Of a DNA stretch of 5,287 bases, positions 4,486 through 5,287 are shown piece after piece. The stretch's first letter is position 1. Each line of letters starts with the position of its first letter. The stretch is from Acidobacteriota bacterium (GTDB lineage: Bacteria; Acidobacteriota; Blastocatellia; Pyrinomonadales; Pyrinomonadaceae), in contig QHXH01000046.1 of the NCBI GenBank assembly GCA_003222855.1, forward strand, positions 1 to 5,287, written 5' to 3'. The notes under the pieces were generated by a model that was not told the origin of the DNA, did no database searches, and saw only the letters and a list, made by a program, of their open reading frames with translations. The position numbers and the translations under genes were made by a program.

Positions 4486-5287
4486 TCATCGCTTCTCGTC
4501 CTCTATGCCTTCGTCCGTCGCGGCCACATCGTCGGAAGACGGAGCTAAGGTTTGTTCAACTGAAGCCGAAGCAACTGCCTCTGCTTCGGCTGCTCTGACG
4601 GCCTCAGGATCAACCGTCAAAGACATATCCGGCGCAGGCGTTATTACGTCAGGTCGCAGGTCACGCCCAGGTTCCTGCAAAATCAGTTCGTTGACACTCA
4701 TGGGATCAGCCTCAGTAAGCGCCACGGGATCGGCAGAGTATTCGGCGCGAATGGTTGCCTCAGCAGAGAAAGGCACCCCCTTTTGCACCGCTTCATCGTA
4801 TCCAGCCGCGGTCATTTCTGTGTTGGGTTCGACTTCGGCCGCCTCTGTAGTGTCGTCAGCTTCAATCGAGGCTGCATGTTGGTCCATTTGACTGTCACTT
4901 TCAGTGTCCGGCGTTTCTGATTCCTCTCCGGAGGCCTGCAAGCTTTGGTCGCGCATTTGAATTACTGCCCGGGCAGCCGTGAGCATTTGCTCAGCTTCGT
5001 CAAGACTCACGTCGAGAAACTCAACCAGATCGTCAACCGTGGTCGCGGCGAGGCCGTCTATGTCGTTGACTCCATGTGCGGCAAGGGCTTCTGCCTGTTG
5101 CGCGGTCACCCCTTCAATCACGGACAGGGGAACTGGCGCGCCAGATGCAATCATTGCGCCCATCTGCTCGGCAACTTCCTTCTTCAATTCTTCTTCGCTG
5201 CGAATGTCGATGTTCCAGCCGACCAGTTTGGTAGCCAGCCGCACGTTTTGTCCGCGCTTGCCGATGGCCAGGCTGAGTTGATCTTCA
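4486..5287 (-). CDS. nusA: Transcription termination/antitermination protein NusA, C-terminal part
   Basis: The 3' 266 codons of a gene that enters from the right edge. The visible protein starts EDQLSLAIGKRGQNVRL, which is the end of NusA's second KH domain: the GKRG loop is at visible residues 9-12, followed by KLVGWNIDI. NusA binds RNA polymerase and nascent RNA and modulates pausing, termination and antitermination. Residues about 44-109 (VIEGVTAQQAEALAAHGVNDIDGLA and after) look like a helix-hairpin-helix repeat comparable to the acidic repeat modules at the C-terminus of proteobacterial NusA. The remaining 150 or so residues form an acidic, Ala/Ser/Thr-rich tail without recognisable domain, longer than is usual. 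The stop is TGA at 4488-4486. infB follows 143 bases later on the same strand; no rnpM (ylxR) or L7Ae-like gene lies between them. An in-frame GTG at 5244 is internal and is not the start. Confidence 0.96.
   Translation of the reverse strand, partial: EDQLSLAIGKRGQNVRLATKLVGWNIDIRSEEELKKEVAEQMGAMIASGAPVPLSVIEGVTAQQAEALAAHGVNDIDGLAATTVDDLVEFLDVSLDEAEQMLTAARAVIQMRDQSLQASGEESETPDTESDSQMDQHAASIEADDTTEAAEVEPNTEMTAAGYDEAVQKGVPFSAEATIRAEYSADPVALTEADPMSVNELILQEPGRDLRPDVITPAPDMSLTVDPEAVRAAEAEAVASASVEQTLAPSSDDVAATDEGIEDEKR

Overview
The window is a stretch of a bacterial translation/transcription-factor operon. Every gene lies on the minus strand, so transcription runs from the right edge to the left: nusA (3' part only), infB, rbfA, nrnA (DHH phosphoesterase), then the first 31 codons of a cobO/btuR-type corrinoid adenosyltransferase cut by the left edge. 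No plus-strand gene is supported. The proteins are bacterial, the DNA is moderately GC-rich, and the nusA-infB-rbfA-nrnA order together with abundant short palindromic intergenic repeats suggests an acidobacterium (perhaps Blastocatellia-like). That assignment is an inference from style and synteny, not a demonstrated placement.

Layout from right to left in transcription order. 5287-4486: the end of the second KH domain of NusA, a helix-hairpin-helix-like module and a long acidic, probably disordered tail. 4485-4343: a 143-base gap with two stem-loops, one of 16 pairs ending one base before the infB Shine-Dalgarno. 4342-1685: infB, a complete 885-residue IF2 with all five GTPase motifs. 1684-1588: a gap filled by a 27-bp inverted repeat. 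1587-1246: rbfA. 1245-1187: a gap filled by two head-to-head GTRG palindromes. 1186-185: nrnA. 184-96: a gap filled by a third inverted repeat family. 95-1: the start of cobO through the beginning of its P-loop.

The first four genes make a coherent set: NusA (elongation, termination and antitermination), IF2 (initiator tRNA and subunit joining), RbfA (30S maturation) and NrnA (nanoRNA and pAp turnover). The cobO gene is functionally unrelated and may be a separate unit or a read-through passenger.

The most interesting part is not a protein. Each of the three intergenic gaps downstream of infB is occupied almost base for base by a different REPIN-like element (two short palindromic repeats in inverted orientation). 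These elements supply or touch gene signals: the rbfA stop codon is inside one, a plausible rbfA ribosome binding site is inside another, and a 17-base perfect inverted repeat links the third gap to the cobO coding sequence. I see no CRISPR array, tRNA, rRNA, insertion sequence or wholly novel multi-gene system.
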